64,000 nt of DNA from Hyphomicrobiales bacterium (GTDB lineage Bacteria; Pseudomonadota; Alphaproteobacteria; Rhizobiales; Rhizobiaceae), in assembly GCA_900472625.1 (NCBI GenBank), contig UCIT01000008.1:79145-143144 (forward strand), given 5' to 3'. The position numbers were made by a program, and so were the translations under genes. Shown one piece after another: positions 17,483 through 26,083 of the stretch (position 1 is the stretch's first letter; each line of letters begins with the position of its first letter). The notes below the pieces were generated by a model, which saw only the letters and a program-made list of their open reading frames with translations, was not told the origin of the DNA and made no database searches.

Positions 17483-18532
17483 ATGGCGGCGATTGCCTTC
17501 GAACACCCATTTCTTTCCGGCCTCCTTGGCGACGCTGAAACGTCGGCGTTTTTCACGGCCGAAGCTGATATTGCCGCCATGTTGCAGTTCGAGGCCGCAC
17601 TTGCGCGCGCCGAGGCCGCAAATGACGTGATCCCTGAACCCGCCGCGCAGGCAATTTCCGCTGCCTGCGCAGTCTTTAGCGCCGACTTCTCCGCTCTTCA
17701 CACCGCCACCGCCCGCGATGGCGTTGTCGTTCCCGAGCTCGTTCGTCAGCTGCGCGCAACCGCCGGTGAGGTAGCGCGGCATGTCCATGTCGGGGCCACA
17801 AGCCAGGACGTCATCGATACAAGCCTGATGTTGAGGCTGAAGCCCGTTGCCTTCCTGTTCACAACACGTCTGGCGGCAATCGAGTTGCGCATCGGCGAGC
17901 TTCAGCAGGCTTTCGGCGATAGGCCGCTAATGGGCCGGACCCGCATGCAGGCGGCGATTCCGATCACCGTTGCAGACCGGCTACGCGCTTGGCGCGCGCC
18001 CTTCGACGGCTACCGCGAGACATTGACGCGACTACGCTTTCCCCTGCAGTTCGGCGGTGCGGCCGGCACGCTGGAAAAGCTGGGCGACAAGGCAGCAGCG
18101 GTGCGCAGTTCACTGGCTCAGGAGCTTGGTCTCGTCGATATACAGCAATGGCAAAGCCAACGGACCATCATCGCGGAGTTTGCCGGTCTTCTCGCAATGG
18201 TTTCCGGTACCCTCGGGAAGTTCGGCCAAGACGTCGCGCTGATGGCGCAGGCCGGAGACGAAATTGCGCTCACGGGCGGCGGCGGGTCATCCGCTATCGC
18301 ACACAAGCAGAACCCCGTTGCGGCCGAGACGCTGGTAGCGCTGGCACGCTTCAACGCGACGCAGGTCTCTGCGATCCACCATTCGATGGTGCACGAACAG
18401 GAGCGCTCCGGTGCGTCCTGGACGCTCGAATGGCTGGTACTACCGCAGATGGCTATTGCGACGGGTGCCGCGCTGCGTCTCTCGCACGAACTCGCGAACA
18501 AAATTGAGCGACTTGGAAAGGCTGCTACATAA
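17483..18532 (+). CDS. pcaB: 3-carboxy-cis,cis-muconate cycloisomerase
   Basis: 349 residues from MAAIAFEHPF. Fumarase/aspartase superfamily with the signature GGGGSSAIAHKQNP (about residues 268-281) and the early blocks VGATSQDVIDTSLMLRL and GRTRMQAAIP. It makes gamma-carboxymuconolactone. Family members are often 350-450 residues, so this one is at the short end; the sequence ends in ELANKIERLGKAAT after the second helical domain. Last gene of pcaDCHGB. Confidence 0.94.
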   Translation: MAAIAFEHPFLSGLLGDAETSAFFTAEADIAAMLQFEAALARAEAANDVIPEPAAQAISAACAVFSADFSALHTATARDGVVVPELVRQLRATAGEVARHVHVGATSQDVIDTSLMLRLKPVAFLFTTRLAAIELRIGELQQAFGDRPLMGRTRMQAAIPITVADRLRAWRAPFDGYRETLTRLRFPLQFGGAAGTLEKLGDKAAAVRSSLAQELGLVDIQQWQSQRTIIAEFAGLLAMVSGTLGKFGQDVALMAQAGDEIALTGGGGSSAIAHKQNPVAAETLVALARFNATQVSAIHHSMVHEQERSGASWTLEWLVLPQMAIATGAALRLSHELANKIERLGKAAT

Positions 18533-18674
18533 CCCCGATGCGTGACTTGCAGCGTTCATTCCATCTGCCTTAGTAACGGAGTGTTACTCCACGGGTCGCA
18601 CGCGGACGCGTCCGGCGCCGTGAGGAGACTCGAACCGCGCCCTGGAATTCTAGGGGCTTTAAGCGATCCAAGGA

Positions 18675-19046
18675 TTAATAATCCCGCGTTGCGACCGCGA
18701 GATGGTTTTCTGCTGCCGTAGCAGCGATGTATCCGTCAGCCTTCGCGATGGCCTTTCCGGCCTTTTGGCCGCCGGCCATCAGCGCCGCGTAGAATCGCGA
18801 CGTACCGACCTTAAAGGGCAAAACACGCCCGTCGAAAAGCGGAAGAACTTCACCTTCAAGGCGATCCTGGAGAATTGACTGACGCTTCCGTACGGGCATT
18901 GAGGCAATTCCGAAACGAAGTTCAGCAATGGAAATCGCAGAGATGAACAGCGTCTCGATAGCCTGTGCATCCAACCAAGTCAGCACAGTGATATCAGGAG
19001 GCGGCTTCCAAGTCTCAGAAATTACACTAGTGTCTAGCAAGATCAT
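18675..19046 (-). CDS. vapC: PIN-domain toxin (FitB/VapC type), short C-terminus
   Basis: 123 residues. PIN ribonuclease motifs are present: ILLDTSVISE (first Asp), AELRFGI (Glu), KADGYIAATA (Asp) and LAVATRD (last Asp). Relatives normally continue for 15-20 residues after this point, but here the frame stops two codons later (ATRDY). The fourth acidic residue is kept, so activity may survive. It overlaps the antitoxin gene by four bases, the usual arrangement. Confidence 0.85.
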   Translation of the reverse strand: MILLDTSVISETWKPPPDITVLTWLDAQAIETLFISAISIAELRFGIASMPVRKRQSILQDRLEGEVLPLFDGRVLPFKVGTSRFYAALMAGGQKAGKAIAKADGYIAATAAENHLAVATRDY

Positions 19047-19297
19047 TCGAAAGTCATCGGTTCTGCCGGGGTCCTGTCGCGCTGTTGTTGCAGCGCTTCA
19101 ACATCACTGTTTGACAATTCCGCTTCACGGCCGATGGCAGCGAGCAATGATCCGAGCTTCACGCGCCCAGATGGGCGAACCGCGGCTTCAAGAATGTCAC
19201 GAATTTCGGCTTCGGTGCTACGGCCGTGGTGAGCTGCTCGCGCCCGCAACGCTCGATGCGTTTCATCAGAGATGTTTCGAATGGTGACCGCTGCCAT
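19043..19297 (-). CDS. vapB: FitA/VapB-like antitoxin (ribbon-helix-helix)
   Basis: 84 residues. The N-terminal ribbon-helix-helix is clear (AAVTIRNISDETHRALRARA, then HHGRSTEAEIRDIL), as in FitA plasmid-stability proteins. The C-terminal tail would wrap the PIN toxin encoded immediately downstream. It should also bind its own promoter. Confidence 0.88.
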   Translation of the reverse strand: MAAVTIRNISDETHRALRARAAHHGRSTEAEIRDILEAAVRPSGRVKLGSLLAAIGREAELSNSDVEALQQQRDRTPAEPMTFE

Positions 19298-19541
19298 GAA
19301 TATTATTCTATCTATCGTCTCAGCACGCTATCAAGACACACAAAATGATATCAATCTTCAAGTCGTGCTGCAATGATGGAACACGAACCTCAATTTGAGG
19401 TTCTTGATGAGATAAGAACCATTGCCCCCGCACTCCATAAGATTAACCCACCGCTCTTACTCGCGAATACACAAAGGTGGCATCAGCGACTGACAACCAC
19501 AGCGAAGAAGTCGGGAGCGTCGTTGGTGACATCAGCTTCTC

Positions 19542-19815
19542 TCATGCGATCTCGCGGGAGATGAACAGACCAAGGCCAAGCCCGTGCTTATATTCGTTGG
19601 ACTTTCCACGAACAAACGGGTCGAACAATCTGGGGATCACATCCGGCGGGATCGGTTCTCCACCATTCGAAATCCGCAGCCGGAAGTAGCCGTCAGCGGA
19701 CGTCTCCGCAGATAGTCAGATGGGCTTTACATTGCCGCCGTGACTGAGAGCATTTCATAGAAGGTTGGACGCCAGTTGACCTATCTTCGAGACATCGCAT
19801 GTCACGGTTTGATCG
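19542..19815 (-). pseudogene. Relic of a sensor histidine kinase ATPase domain
   Basis: Read on the minus strand, the segment gives TCDVSKIGQLASNLL-stop-NALSHGG, then a stop, and then LRISNGGEPIPPDV, RLFDPFVRGKSN and GLGLGLFISREIA. These are the N, G1 and G2 boxes of a GHKL ATPase in order, interrupted by at least two stop codons. The N-terminal sensor and dimerisation parts are missing. It ends against the truncated SRPBCC gene, suggesting a deletion that joined two unrelated genes. Confidence 0.75.
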
Positions 19816-20176
19816 ATCGCGTAGGATGTCCAGGGCCGAGGTTGGTTGCTGCTTCACGTTCCAGACTACGCCAGCCGGCCAGTGGGATGGAACAATCCAG
19901 TGCGAAGTGCTCGAAATCGTTCCCAATGAGCGGTTATCCTACGCCTGGAGGAGTGGCCACGACGGCAATGAGGGCTATGGCTCAAAACTCGATACGGTCG
20001 TGACTTTCACCCTTTCCGCCACAGAGGCCGGCACATGCCTACGGCTGGTCCATTCCGGTTTTGAGACGCCAAGGAATGACAGTGCCTACCGCAATATGGG
20101 CGAAGGCTGGAATAAGGTCGTCAAACGCTTGGATGCGGTTGCCGCTGAGGAAGGTTCTTCGCAGCCGAAGCATTGA
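19799..20176 (+). pseudogene. SRPBCC (AHSA1-like) protein, 5'-truncated
   Basis: The readable homology starts at about 19835 (FTFQTTPAGQWDGTIQCEVL) and runs through LSYAWRSG, YGSKLDTVVTFTL, LRLVHSGF and NMGEGWNKVVKRLDAVA to a normal end. AHSA1-type START-fold proteins have 45-60 further N-terminal residues, which are absent. The first 12 or so codons of the open frame look like unrelated sequence. It could still be expressed but probably not as a full fold. Confidence 0.7.
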
Positions 20177-20189
20177 TAAGGGAGTGGAG

Positions 20190-20603
20190 ATGAGCAACAC
20201 CTATACTGGCGGCTGTGCATGCCGTGCTATCCGTTATGAGATAAGGGGCGAGCCGGCTGTTATGCTGGATTGCCAATGCCGACAATGCCAGCGTGATAGT
20301 GGAACAGGGCACCAGTCCCATCTTACGTTTGTTGCAGCCGAGGTAAAGATCGAGGGAGCCGCCTCACACTGGAGCAGCGTTGGCGACGGAGGGACCGTCA
20401 AGCAGCGAGCATTTTGTCCGGTCTGTGGATCGGCGGTCTACATGACCTTCCTCGACATGCCAGAGGTTTTTATTGTAACGCCAGCGAGCCTTGATGATCC
20501 AGAACAATACAGCCCACAAATGATCACTTGGAGTGCAGCTGCACAAAGATGGGATTGCGTCGATTTATCCTTGCCGAGATTTGAAAAGATGCCACCGCAT
20601 TGA
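20190..20603 (+). CDS. GFA family (CENP-V/GFA zinc-binding) protein
   Basis: 137 residues from MSNTYTGGC, with GGAG upstream. The zinc-binding cysteines are in GGCACRAIRYEI, DCQCRQCQRDSG and FCPVCGSAVYM. This family contains glutathione-dependent formaldehyde-activating enzyme relatives, but most members have no proven activity. It follows the truncated SRPBCC gene by 13 bp, and such pairs occur in rhizobia. Confidence 0.88.
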   Translation: MSNTYTGGCACRAIRYEIRGEPAVMLDCQCRQCQRDSGTGHQSHLTFVAAEVKIEGAASHWSSVGDGGTVKQRAFCPVCGSAVYMTFLDMPEVFIVTPASLDDPEQYSPQMITWSAAAQRWDCVDLSLPRFEKMPPH

Positions 20604-21028
20604 TGGGAAACGAATGAGAACCCGTGGCTTTGACTTTTTAAGTATCTGAAAATACGAACTTTGTAGCGTAATACTTTTTATAGGACGTCCCTTTTCAAAA
20701 GGTAGGCCGCCCTTGCTACAGTGGACAACAATCAGCCCAGTCAAACTTTGGTTTTGAGCGGCAATTGGATCGGGTCGTATACGGACGGCCAAGAAGATTG
20801 ACGTGGCTCTCACTGCATGTCCACATTGCAACGGAAATGCTTCCAACAGGCCCTGCGCCAGCCTTTCAATGCAGTCAACGCCGCCGTCTCGTTAGTCTCG
20901 GCAGTGGACTTGCCGCGCCTGCGTCACCGGGCTTCTCAGCCCTCAAGTGGTTGGTGTTAGATCACTTCCTGCCTCATATCAGTCGGACCAGATCGACAGC
21001 GTGACAATTGTGGCGCGCCCTCAAAATA
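20604..21028. other. Intergenic, no gene seen
   Basis: About 425 bp before the iron-regulated sigma factor. Reading frames are short and unrecognised. A minus-strand frame (20565-20846) contains no family motif. No tRNA or repeat was noticed. Confidence 0.4.
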
Positions 21029-21043
21029 TGATCTTTAAAATCA
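21029..21043. promoter_or_regulatory. Iron-responsive operator (RirA-type IRO box)
   Basis: TGATCTTTAAAATCA fits the rhizobial IRO pattern TGA-N9-TCA exactly, with the usual AT-rich centre. It lies 45 bp upstream of the FecI-type sigma gene, so iron would repress the whole receptor and uptake system through the sigma factor. Confidence 0.7.
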
Positions 21044-21088
21044 ACTTTAATATTGCATCCATGTTCTCCCAGGTGGTAGCAGCGTCGC

Positions 21089-21601
21089 ATGACCAGCGCT
21101 CATCGCCCCGATATTCTCGATACCTTTTTGCATGTGCGTACGCGTCTTTCTGTTGTCATTTACCGGCGGGTGAGATGCTCGGCGACGACTGCGGATTTGT
21201 TGCAGGACACGTTCCTGAGATTTTGGGAGCGGCGGTCATTGTTGAAGGAGGTCGCCGACCTGGCTGGCTACTTCATGACTACAGGCCGCAACCTCGCTCT
21301 CGACTATCAGCGGCGCAAGCGGATCGCGCCCTTCGTGAATGGCATCGATGGATTGGAAGCAGTGGCCGATCCTTCACCATCGGCAGAACAGGTCGCCATA
21401 GGCATCAATGAACTGCGGCGCATCTCCGCGATCATCGACGGCATGCCACCCCGCGCCAGGCAGGTCTTCCTGATGTCTCGTATCGACGGCCTGACCTATG
21501 CCGAGATCGGAACCAGGCTGGGGATTTCCCCCAAGACGGTTTTCAGCCATATGGTCGTTGCACTGGAGCGTCTGCGAAGCGCGATGCTGACAGACGAGTG
21601 A
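21089..21601 (+). CDS. ECF sigma factor, FecI type
   Basis: 170 residues. Region 2 is at about residues 10-75 (LLQDTFLRFWERR, AGYFMTTGRNLALDYQRR) and region 4 at about 110-165 (INGLTYAEI-like RIDGLTYAEIGTRLGIS, PKTVFSHMVVALERLR). The RNLA-DY-RR pattern is typical of iron-starvation sigma factors. The following fecR and TonB receptor genes are the expected partners. An IRO box upstream suggests iron repression, as in rhizobial RpoI. Confidence 0.92.
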   Translation: MTSAHRPDILDTFLHVRTRLSVVIYRRVRCSATTADLLQDTFLRFWERRSLLKEVADLAGYFMTTGRNLALDYQRRKRIAPFVNGIDGLEAVADPSPSAEQVAIGINELRRISAIIDGMPPRARQVFLMSRIDGLTYAEIGTRLGISPKTVFSHMVVALERLRSAMLTDE

Positions 21602-21661
21602 TCGCCCAAGCCGCATACCCATGCCGCATCGCCCCATAGACCATCGGCACCAGTGAGATAC

Positions 21662-22603
21662 ATGCAAGACCCAGCCGGAAATTCCAAAGCGCGCGCATCA
21701 AGCGACGCTTCAAGGAGCGCCACCGAATGGTTTGCGCGTTTGCTGGATGAAAGTGCGACGCCGAACGATCTTGCGAATTTCCGGGCGTGGCTGGAAGCCG
21801 ACCCGTCAAACGCCGCAGCCTATGCCGACCTCGAGCGATTGTGGCTCGGCGCCGGCATGGTACCTGATAAATCGGAAGCGGCACGAGTATCTCGTCGAAC
21901 GCTGCTGAAGACGGGGAGCGCTTTGGTAGTCGTCGCCTCGTCCGCCTTGGCAACGGCCGCATACATGCGTCCCATTCCGGCAGACTTCAGGACAGGAAAA
22001 GGCGAGACCCGAACCGTCACGCTACCGGATGGATCGACCGCGGAGCTCTCCACCGCTTCGGCAATCTCTCTTGGCTATACCGCGACACAGCGGGTCATCA
22101 CCCTGGTCGACGGAGAGGCGTTTTTCACCGTCGCAAGAGATAGCTTTCGTCCCTTCATCGTCAAAGCCGGAACACTCGACACAACAGCACTCGGAACCCA
22201 GTTCTCGGTTTCCAGCGAAGACGATCGTATCGTTGTCGCTGTCGCCGAACATTCCGTCCGCGTGTCCTCGCCTTCGGAAGCGATCGAGGTTCGGGAAGGT
22301 CAATCCGTCGTGTTCGCCAACGACAGGATCTCCACGCCATCGGAAACCGATATCGGACGCAAGCTTTCGTGGCGCGACGGCAAGCTGATCTTCATCTCCA
22401 CGCCCCTGGAAGATGCCGTTCGATCTCTGTCCAAATGGCGTCGAGGCAAAATGATCGTCATGGATAGCGCGCTTGCCAGGCGGCCCGTTACAGTGATCGT
22501 CGATGTCAGGCGGGCCGGCAACATCCTCGAGACATTGGAGCATGGCCTGCCGATCCGGGTGGACACCTACTCGCCCTGGCTGGCGCTAATTTACCCGCGA
22601 TAA
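21662..22603 (+). CDS. FecR-type transmembrane anti-sigma regulator
   Basis: About 313 residues. An N-terminal cytoplasmic DUF4880 part (ATEWFARLLDESATPNDLANF) is followed by a single membrane helix (about 80-100, ALVVVASSALATAAYM) and the periplasmic FecR domain (RTVTLPDGSTAELSTASAIS, VDGEAFFTVA, VKAGTLDTTALGTQFSV). A C-terminal STN-interacting segment follows. It passes the signal from the receptor to the sigma factor. A GTG nine bases upstream is an alternative start. Confidence 0.92.
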   Translation: MQDPAGNSKARASSDASRSATEWFARLLDESATPNDLANFRAWLEADPSNAAAYADLERLWLGAGMVPDKSEAARVSRRTLLKTGSALVVVASSALATAAYMRPIPADFRTGKGETRTVTLPDGSTAELSTASAISLGYTATQRVITLVDGEAFFTVARDSFRPFIVKAGTLDTTALGTQFSVSSEDDRIVVAVAEHSVRVSSPSEAIEVREGQSVVFANDRISTPSETDIGRKLSWRDGKLIFISTPLEDAVRSLSKWRRGKMIVMDSALARRPVTVIVDVRRAGNILETLEHGLPIRVDTYSPWLALIYPR

Positions 22604-22702
22604 AAAAATTCTAAACGCACTCAGGTTTTTCCCGACCTCGTTCGTCCTTCCTTTAAAGCCCCGCATCTCTGGGGTCCGACATTGTTTCCAAGGGGGCGTA
22701 AA

Positions 22703-25186
22703 GTGTCTGTGACGAATTATTTCGGAAGAGGTCATCGAAGCAAACTGCAGGTGGCGCGTGGGGTTCTCCTGGCGACCTGTGTCGTCGTCTCTCCGTTTGC
22801 CGCGGCGACGACGCTTCATGCCCAAACCGCCGGCAAAACCTATCAATTCTCGATTCCGGGACAGTCGCTATCGGCAGCACTGGTCCGCTACTCGTCGATC
22901 ACAGGCGTCGACGTCGTCTTCGATGGGGCCCTCCCCGGCAATCTGCGCACATCAGGGCTGTCCGGTGACATGCCTGCGGAAGCGGGCCTATCGCGCCTTC
23001 TGACTGGAACGGGTCTATCGTACCGTTTCTCATCATCGAATACGGTAGTCCTGGTCAACCCGGCCGGGGGCGTGAGTGTCGCTCCATCGGACGGATCGAC
23101 CGTGCTTCAGCCGATCAGCGTCACCGGAGAACAGGCGCTCGGCCCAGTCGACGGTATCGTTGCCAGACAGAGCGCGACGGGTACGAAGACCGACACACCG
23201 CTCAAGGAGACGCCGCAGGCCATCAATATCGTCACCAGGGATCAGATGACGGCACAAGGCTCCGCGACACTGACGCAGGCGCTGCGCTACACGCCCGGCG
23301 TCATTAGCCAGTACGGCGACGATTCCCGCTATGACTGGTTCACCATTCGCGGCTTCCGTCCGGGGCGTTATCTGGACGGCTTGCGCTTGCCGTTCGGCTC
23401 ACGCGGATACGCGCAACCGCGCGTCGAGCCCTACAGTCTTGAGCGCGCGGAAGTTCTCAAGGGCCCCTCATCCGTCCTGTATGGCCAAGGCGAGCCGGGT
23501 GGCCTGATCAACATGGTGTCGAAGCGACCGAGTGCTGCGGCCAAGAACGAAGTCGAACTGCAGCTCGGCACCGACAACCGTGTCCAGACGGCTTTCGATC
23601 TCGGTGGCCCGGTCAATGGCGACGATGCCTTCCTTTATCGCATCGTTGGCGTTGGTCGCATAACCGATACCCAGTACGATTTCGTCAAGGAACGGAAGGC
23701 CTACATCGCGCCGTCGTTCACATTCCAGCCGGACGCCGGCACATCGCTGACGGTTCACGCCGACTATCAGAAAATTTATTCCCCAGGCGGTGGCGGCGCG
23801 CCGGCATTGACTGCAAACGGAACGCTTTATACCAGCGTCTATCCCGAATTGCCGCGTGGCGCCTTTCCGGGCGAACCTGGCTACGACTATTACAAGAGCG
23901 ACCAGGCCTCGGTCGGATACGAATTCGAGCACGAGTTCGATGCTACGTGGACCGTGCGGCAGAACCTGCGTTACTCCTACATCGGAACCGACACGCAGCG
24001 CGTCCAGCCATATTGCCCGACCGCGGTTTGCAACCCGGCTGGGTTCTATCGCTATGCCTGGGCCTTTCCGGAAAGTGCGCGCGCAGTCACCGTCGACAAT
24101 CAGGCCATTGCCAAGTTTTCGACCGGCGCTCTTGAGCACACAGCCTTGTTCGGGCTCGATTATTCCTATGAGAGCAGCCGCTATGAGGAATCCGCGCTTG
24201 CGGGCATCCTGACGCCCTTTAACGCCTACGATCCCGACTACGGCGCCAGCACCGTGACAAGGCCTGCTATCGCGACGAGAATCGATCAGCATCGTAGCCA
24301 GTTGGGCATCTACGCGCAGGACCAGATCGAATGGGACCGTTTCGCGTTTTCCATTGGCGGTCGCTATGATTGGGCCAGCACCGACACCCGGACGCGGACA
24401 AGTTCGTCCAACACCCTTGTCGATCAGAACGACGGACGCTTCACCTGGAAAACAGGCATCGTCTATAACTTCGACAATGGAATTTCGCCTTACGCTGGTT
24501 ACTCCACGTCCTTCAATCCTGCCAGCGGCACGGACCGATTTGGAAACGCGTTTAACCCAATCACGGGCGAGCAGTTCGAAGTCGGCGTGAAGTATCAGCC
24601 CGATGGCATGAACAGCTTTGTCACACTGTCCGCATACCACCTCACCCAGGACAACGTCCTGTCACCCGATCCACTCAACCGCAACTTCCGGGTGCAGACA
24701 GGCCAGGTCACCATGAAGGGCGTTGAAGTTGAAGGAAAGGCAGAGCTGAACGATGCCTTCTCCGTGATTGCCTCCTACGCGTACACGGACAGCGAAATCA
24801 CCAAGGACAATCCGAATGCTGCAGGCGTTAGCAACGAAGGCAACCGTTTTGCCTTCGTGCCGCGCAACCAGGCCTCCGTCTGGCTGGACTACGCCCTGCA
24901 GAGCTCGACCACATGGGATGGCCTGAGCGTCGGCGCCGGGGCGCGATACACGGGCCAGACATTCGGCGACAATGCCAATAAGTTTGATATCCCAAGCTAT
25001 ACGGTCTTCGACGCCGCCGTGCGCTATGACTTCGGCAGGACCAACCCGAAACTCGAAGGGCTGAAAGCGGCGCTCAATGTGAGCAATCTGTTCGACCGCA
25101 AATACGTGTCGACCTGCATAGCCGCGACCGGATGCTACTGGGGCGAAGGGCGCACCGTCTACGCCACATTGAAATATAGCTGGTGA
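22703..25186 (+). CDS. TonB-dependent siderophore receptor with STN signalling domain
   Basis: About 827 residues from a GTG preceded by AAGGGGG; a TTG seven codons upstream is less likely. Signal peptide (GVLLATCVVVSPFAAATTLHA), then a secretin/TonB N-terminal domain (YQFSIPGQSLSAALVRYSSI), then the plug (TDTPLKETPQAINIVTRDQM) and a 22-strand barrel ending in ATLKYSW with the C-terminal aromatic residue. The STN domain and the upstream sigma/FecR pair make it a cell-surface signalling transducer. FhuE/FoxA-like barrel features and the FhuB/FhuD neighbours suggest a hydroxamate siderophore. Confidence 0.93.
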   Translation: MSVTNYFGRGHRSKLQVARGVLLATCVVVSPFAAATTLHAQTAGKTYQFSIPGQSLSAALVRYSSITGVDVVFDGALPGNLRTSGLSGDMPAEAGLSRLLTGTGLSYRFSSSNTVVLVNPAGGVSVAPSDGSTVLQPISVTGEQALGPVDGIVARQSATGTKTDTPLKETPQAINIVTRDQMTAQGSATLTQALRYTPGVISQYGDDSRYDWFTIRGFRPGRYLDGLRLPFGSRGYAQPRVEPYSLERAEVLKGPSSVLYGQGEPGGLINMVSKRPSAAAKNEVELQLGTDNRVQTAFDLGGPVNGDDAFLYRIVGVGRITDTQYDFVKERKAYIAPSFTFQPDAGTSLTVHADYQKIYSPGGGGAPALTANGTLYTSVYPELPRGAFPGEPGYDYYKSDQASVGYEFEHEFDATWTVRQNLRYSYIGTDTQRVQPYCPTAVCNPAGFYRYAWAFPESARAVTVDNQAIAKFSTGALEHTALFGLDYSYESSRYEESALAGILTPFNAYDPDYGASTVTRPAIATRIDQHRSQLGIYAQDQIEWDRFAFSIGGRYDWASTDTRTRTSSSNTLVDQNDGRFTWKTGIVYNFDNGISPYAGYSTSFNPASGTDRFGNAFNPITGEQFEVGVKYQPDGMNSFVTLSAYHLTQDNVLSPDPLNRNFRVQTGQVTMKGVEVEGKAELNDAFSVIASYAYTDSEITKDNPNAAGVSNEGNRFAFVPRNQASVWLDYALQSSTTWDGLSVGAGARYTGQTFGDNANKFDIPSYTVFDAAVRYDFGRTNPKLEGLKAALNVSNLFDRKYVSTCIAATGCYWGEGRTVYATLKYSW

Positions 25187-26073
25187 CAGTGGCAGAACCT
25201 CAACATTCCCTTGATGGTCAACTGACGCGGCGGCAATTTGCTGCCGCGTTAGCTGCGTTCATGATACCGAACGCGGCATCAGCTGAACTCGCTTGGCCTA
25301 GGATTGCGGTGCTGGATTGGGGATGGGCGGAAAGCCTGCTTGCGATCGGCGTTGCACCGCAATCGGTCGCTGAAGCGCCTCTCTATGGTGATCGCGTCGT
25401 CGTTCCGGCGCTTCCAAAGGGCACCATCGACCTCGGCCTGCGTTCGTGGCCCAACATGGAACTCCTGAGGTCGCTGCAACCGGACCTGATCCTGTCGCAG
25501 GCCAACTACGGGGTCTCGCAAGCGCGGTTGCAAGAGATAGCGCCCACCCTGGCGCTGCCACTTTACACGGCCGAGCAGCAGCCCATGCGGCGATCGCACG
25601 AGGCTTTGGTCGCGATCGGAAAGCGTATCGACCGCTCCCCGGCAGCGGAGGCCTTTCTTGACCAGAGCTACGCAAGGCTCGCCGCCATCAAGAAGGAAAT
25701 GAGCGCCTACGACGACCGTCCTCTCCTGATCATCAAATTCACGGATGACCGCATAATCGATGTCTATGGAACCGGCAGCCTATTTAACGACGTGCTTGCA
25801 AGGATCGGCATCACAAATGCCTGGAACGGACCCACCAACAATTGGGGCTTTGCGACCGCAGGCCTTGATGCCATTGCCCGACACCCCGAGGCACGATTGC
25901 TGATCATCGAACCCGGCCCACCCGATGCATTCCTGAAAAGCGCGCTCTGGCGGTCTCTGCCTGCTGTGCAGCGCGGCGATGTTACCACAATCCCGCCCAC
26001 CTGGGTGTTTGGAGCGTTTCCATCAGCAATACGCTTCGCCGACGTTCTTCGAAAGGCCCTTGGTTTTGCATAG
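25183..26073 (+). CDS. Iron-siderophore ABC transporter binding protein (FhuD-like)
   Basis: 296 residues from a GTG in a GTGA overlap with the receptor gene. It has the class III binding-protein layout: IAVLDWGWAESLLAIGVAPQ at the N-terminus, DLGLRSWPNMELLRSLQPDLI, a long connecting helix, and GLDAIARHPEARLLIIEPG. A weak signal (RRQFAAALAAFMIPNAASA) with a twin-arginine-like RRQF start is present. It delivers the siderophore complex to the FhuB-like permease encoded next. Confidence 0.9.
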   Translation: MTVAEPQHSLDGQLTRRQFAAALAAFMIPNAASAELAWPRIAVLDWGWAESLLAIGVAPQSVAEAPLYGDRVVVPALPKGTIDLGLRSWPNMELLRSLQPDLILSQANYGVSQARLQEIAPTLALPLYTAEQQPMRRSHEALVAIGKRIDRSPAAEAFLDQSYARLAAIKKEMSAYDDRPLLIIKFTDDRIIDVYGTGSLFNDVLARIGITNAWNGPTNNWGFATAGLDAIARHPEARLLIIEPGPPDAFLKSALWRSLPAVQRGDVTTIPPTWVFGAFPSAIRFADVLRKALGFA

Positions 26074-26083
26074 GAACCAATTC

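Noticed and set aside
18610..18650. tRNA-like 3' end on the minus strand (GGTTCGAGTC with a following GC-rich segment)
   Set aside because: The five-base T stem does not pair, and no matching acceptor or anticodon arm was found nearby.
23468..24640. 390-codon minus-strand open frame opposite the TonB receptor
   Set aside because: Lies entirely inside the receptor gene and shows no domain; shadow frame.
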